Below are positions 5,032 to 6,442 of a stretch of 6,442 nt of DNA, in pieces. The translations under genes and the position numbers were made by a program. This stretch comes from a bacterium (GTDB lineage: Bacteria; Patescibacteriota; Minisyncoccia; Minisyncoccales; JAGGSE01): contig JAGGSE010000007.1 of assembly GCA_021159225.1 (NCBI GenBank), positions 1-6,442 on the forward strand, given 5' to 3'. Within the stretch, counting starts at the first letter, position 1. The number at the start of each line of letters is the position of its first letter. The notes under the pieces are model-generated. The model was not told where the DNA came from and searched no databases. It was given only the letters and a program-made list of their open reading frames with translations.

Positions 5032-5421
5032 TCACATCGCTCCTGTAGTAAGTCCAAGTATTGCCCAACCGATAAAGATGGAAAAAATCAAATTGATTAT
5101 GTTGAGAACAATAGCGAAAATTGCCAGATTTTGTTTTGTGGACTCGTAGGCCTTATTTCCTAAAAAAATACCAATCGGTGAAAGAAAAAGAAAAATTAAA
5201 AATGCAAGCTCTTCAAGAAAATCTAAGAAAAAAACACGGAGAAGCAAAGGTAATTTTTCGATGAGATGATAGTGGGCAGTTGTTATTTTTTCAAAAATTG
5301 TATAGGGATGCGCTACCGGGGGTGCATATAAATACAAAAAATTGAAAAATAGAAAAATGACTCCTAATATCCCAATAATAAGAGAAAAAAACAATTTTAG
5401 ATTAAAAACTTCTTTTCTCAT
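5032..5421 (-). CDS. Small integral membrane protein of unknown function
   Basis: 129 residues with hydrophobic segments at about 9-33, 57-88 (containing D67, E70 and E71, so probably one helix at 72-88) and 98-124. The C-terminal half (SPIGIFLGNKAYESTKQNLAIFAIVLN... to GWA) resembles the two-helix pattern of DUF4190-like proteins, in which a short polar loop with an invariant-looking NLAI joins two glycine-rich helices. That likeness is by eye only. It lies 15 nt before the PKD gene and 69 nt after the phosphoesterase gene, so it could be a membrane partner of the PKD protein. No Shine-Dalgarno site is visible before the ATG at 5421. Confidence 0.7.
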   Translation of the reverse strand: MRKEVFNLKLFFSLIIGILGVIFLFFNFLYLYAPPVAHPYTIFEKITTAHYHLIEKLPLLLRVFFLDFLEELAFLIFLFLSPIGIFLGNKAYESTKQNLAIFAIVLNIINLIFSIFIGWAILGLTTGAM

Positions 5422-5490
5422 TTTTTAGGTATAAACAAAATCTTTGACCTTTTAACCTCTTTTGGCCAGTTTTCCATATAAAGGATTGAT

Positions 5491-6442
5491 TTAACCTTCT
5501 TTAATATCTGAATCAGCGATTAATTCTGAAAGGTCAATGTTGCCTTCGGCTTCTCCGAAATTAACTGTGATTATCCCTACAGGTGTTGAGGCAGAGTGGC
5601 TGATATCTATCAATACCTCAACTCCATTTCTATTTTCAGTGGTAACTGTTAGTTTCTGATAATTTCTCAAAGAAATAAATTGATTCTGAGAAGGTCCAAT
5701 GATAAGGTAGGCATAACTGAAGTAAACCTTTTCTTTTCTGGGAATAGATTCATCTTCTTGAGTTTTCTCATCTACTAAGGTTAATTTTACTGGAATTTTG
5801 ACCTCGCTTCCTGTTTGCTCATAAGTACCGAGATTTATTCCTTGTTGGATTTCATCAACTGAAATGAAGACTTCTTCTCCTTCCTTTTCTCCAATTGGGA
5901 ATCCGAAATCCCATTTGTATTTAGAAATTTTTCTTTCAGTAAAATATTTAGCCACAAATCTATATCCAATTGGCATTCCGCTTCCACCAATTGTTACTGG
6001 GTAATAATCAAAATTCGGATTCAAACTAACAAATTCATCCCCTGTTTCAGTTGTTTCCCAATTGTTTGATCTTATATCGTCAGTTCCAAAGATCTTTACT
6101 ATTCTGATAATTCCCTTTTTGCCATCAACTACTCCGTTTTGTTTTGTTGCTTTCTCAACTCCTCTTCCGTTTGAACCTACCATTAATGCCTCGGTGGTAA
6201 TAACCCGAGTTGAATTTATTGGATTGTATTCTTTATTTGCATTCGTAACCCAAGGAAATTTTCCAAGAATTCCTTCGAAGCTATGAATATGACCCCCAAA
6301 ATCGAATACTACTGATTTGTTCTTTAAAATTTCTCTTAATTGCAAAAGCTCAGGAGACGAAAAGGCTTCTGCTATACTCAATTTCATCGGATGATGCGAA
6401 AACAAGATTACTGGTTCTCCTTCAAATTCTTCCAACTTCTCT
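5491..6442 (-). CDS. Calcineurin-like metallophosphoesterase, C-terminal part (cut by window edge)
   Basis: The frame is open through the window edge, so the true start is outside; 316 complete codons are visible, from EKLEEFEGEP to the TAA at 5493-5491. Counting from the first visible codon, ILFSHHP at 12-18 and GGHIHS at 49-54 are the last two metal-binding motifs (single His, then GHxH) of the metallophosphoesterase fold. The DxH, GDxxD and GNH motifs should lie upstream, beyond the window. Such enzymes use two metal ions to hydrolyse phosphomono- or diesters. After the catalytic domain, a beta-rich region follows: KYKWDFG at about 174-180 with VKIPVKLTLVDEK after it resembles a degenerate PKD/Ig-like domain, then a further strand-rich segment to the C-terminus. 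This build suggests an exported phosphoesterase, like the PKD protein two genes downstream. Substrate unknown. Confidence 0.85.
   Translation of the reverse strand, partial: EKLEEFEGEPVILFSHHPMKLSIAEAFSSPELLQLREILKNKSVVFDFGGHIHSFEGILGKFPWVTNANKEYNPINSTRVITTEALMVGSNGRGVEKATKQNGVVDGKKGIIRIVKIFGTDDIRSNNWETTETGDEFVSLNPNFDYYPVTIGGSGMPIGYRFVAKYFTERKISKYKWDFGFPIGEKEGEEVFISVDEIQQGINLGTYEQTGSEVKIPVKLTLVDEKTQEDESIPRKEKVYFSYAYLIIGPSQNQFISLRNYQKLTVTTENRNGVEVLIDISHSASTPVGIITVNFGEAEGNIDLSELIADSDIKEG

Noticed and set aside
4757..5068. Minus-strand open frame of 103 codons
   Set aside because: Overlaps the signal peptide and Cys-containing segment of the PKD protein in another frame; low-complexity Ser/Phe content.
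4958..5149. Plus-strand open frame of 63 codons
   Set aside because: Antisense to the junction of the membrane protein and PKD genes; no independent support.
6062..6286. Plus-strand open frame of 74 codons
   Set aside because: Antisense to the metallophosphoesterase, which is conserved over this stretch.
1..6442. CRISPR array, insertion sequence or replication origin
   Set aside because: No regularly spaced repeats, transposase motifs, long terminal inverted repeats or DnaA-box cluster were seen.

Overview
The window is AT-rich and every supported gene lies on the minus strand, so it reads from right to left. It looks like a small-genome uncultivated bacterium of the Candidate Phyla Radiation (Patescibacteria, Parcubacteria-like). 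That placement is an inference from the weak or absent Shine-Dalgarno sites before most genes, a tRNA without an encoded CCA end, an AbiEi-type antitoxin, short exported proteins of unknown function, and a membrane-anchor N-terminus (MKIDFDNSKTNWKYLL...) of a kind I associate with these genomes. UGA is used as a stop, so the recoded code of Gracilibacteria does not apply.

Right part (6442-3181), a run of envelope or exported proteins: the C-terminal part of a calcineurin-like metallophosphoesterase that is cut by the window edge; a small membrane protein with three hydrophobic segments; an exported protein with a Cys-containing N-terminal segment, one PKD domain and a long helical C-terminus; and, coupled to it by an ATGA overlap, a single-pass membrane protein whose reading frame is broken. 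Its 43-codon anchor (3838-3707) and a 197-codon soluble part (3774-3181) sit in different frames. Close spacing suggests that at least the last three loci are co-transcribed.

Middle (3180-1565): a secreted caspase-family (C14) peptidase with both catalytic residues present. It has its own candidate promoter, overlapped by a 9-bp dyad that could be an operator. It is followed by a 444-base gene-free stretch with at least four hairpins, including two likely terminators.

Left part (1564-1): tRNA-Phe(GAA), a 307-residue NAD-dependent sugar-nucleotide epimerase, and the N-terminal 86 residues of an AbiEi-family antitoxin. The regions just before the epimerase gene and just after it are diverged copies of one ~61-bp sequence holding terminator T-tract and promoter elements, so the epimerase gene is flanked by imperfect direct repeats.

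The genes do not form a recognised single pathway. The points most worth following up are the secreted caspase with its dyad-controlled promoter, the frameshifted anchor protein coupled to the PKD protein, the repeats around the epimerase, and the Shine-Dalgarno-rich hairpin loop upstream of the tRNA.
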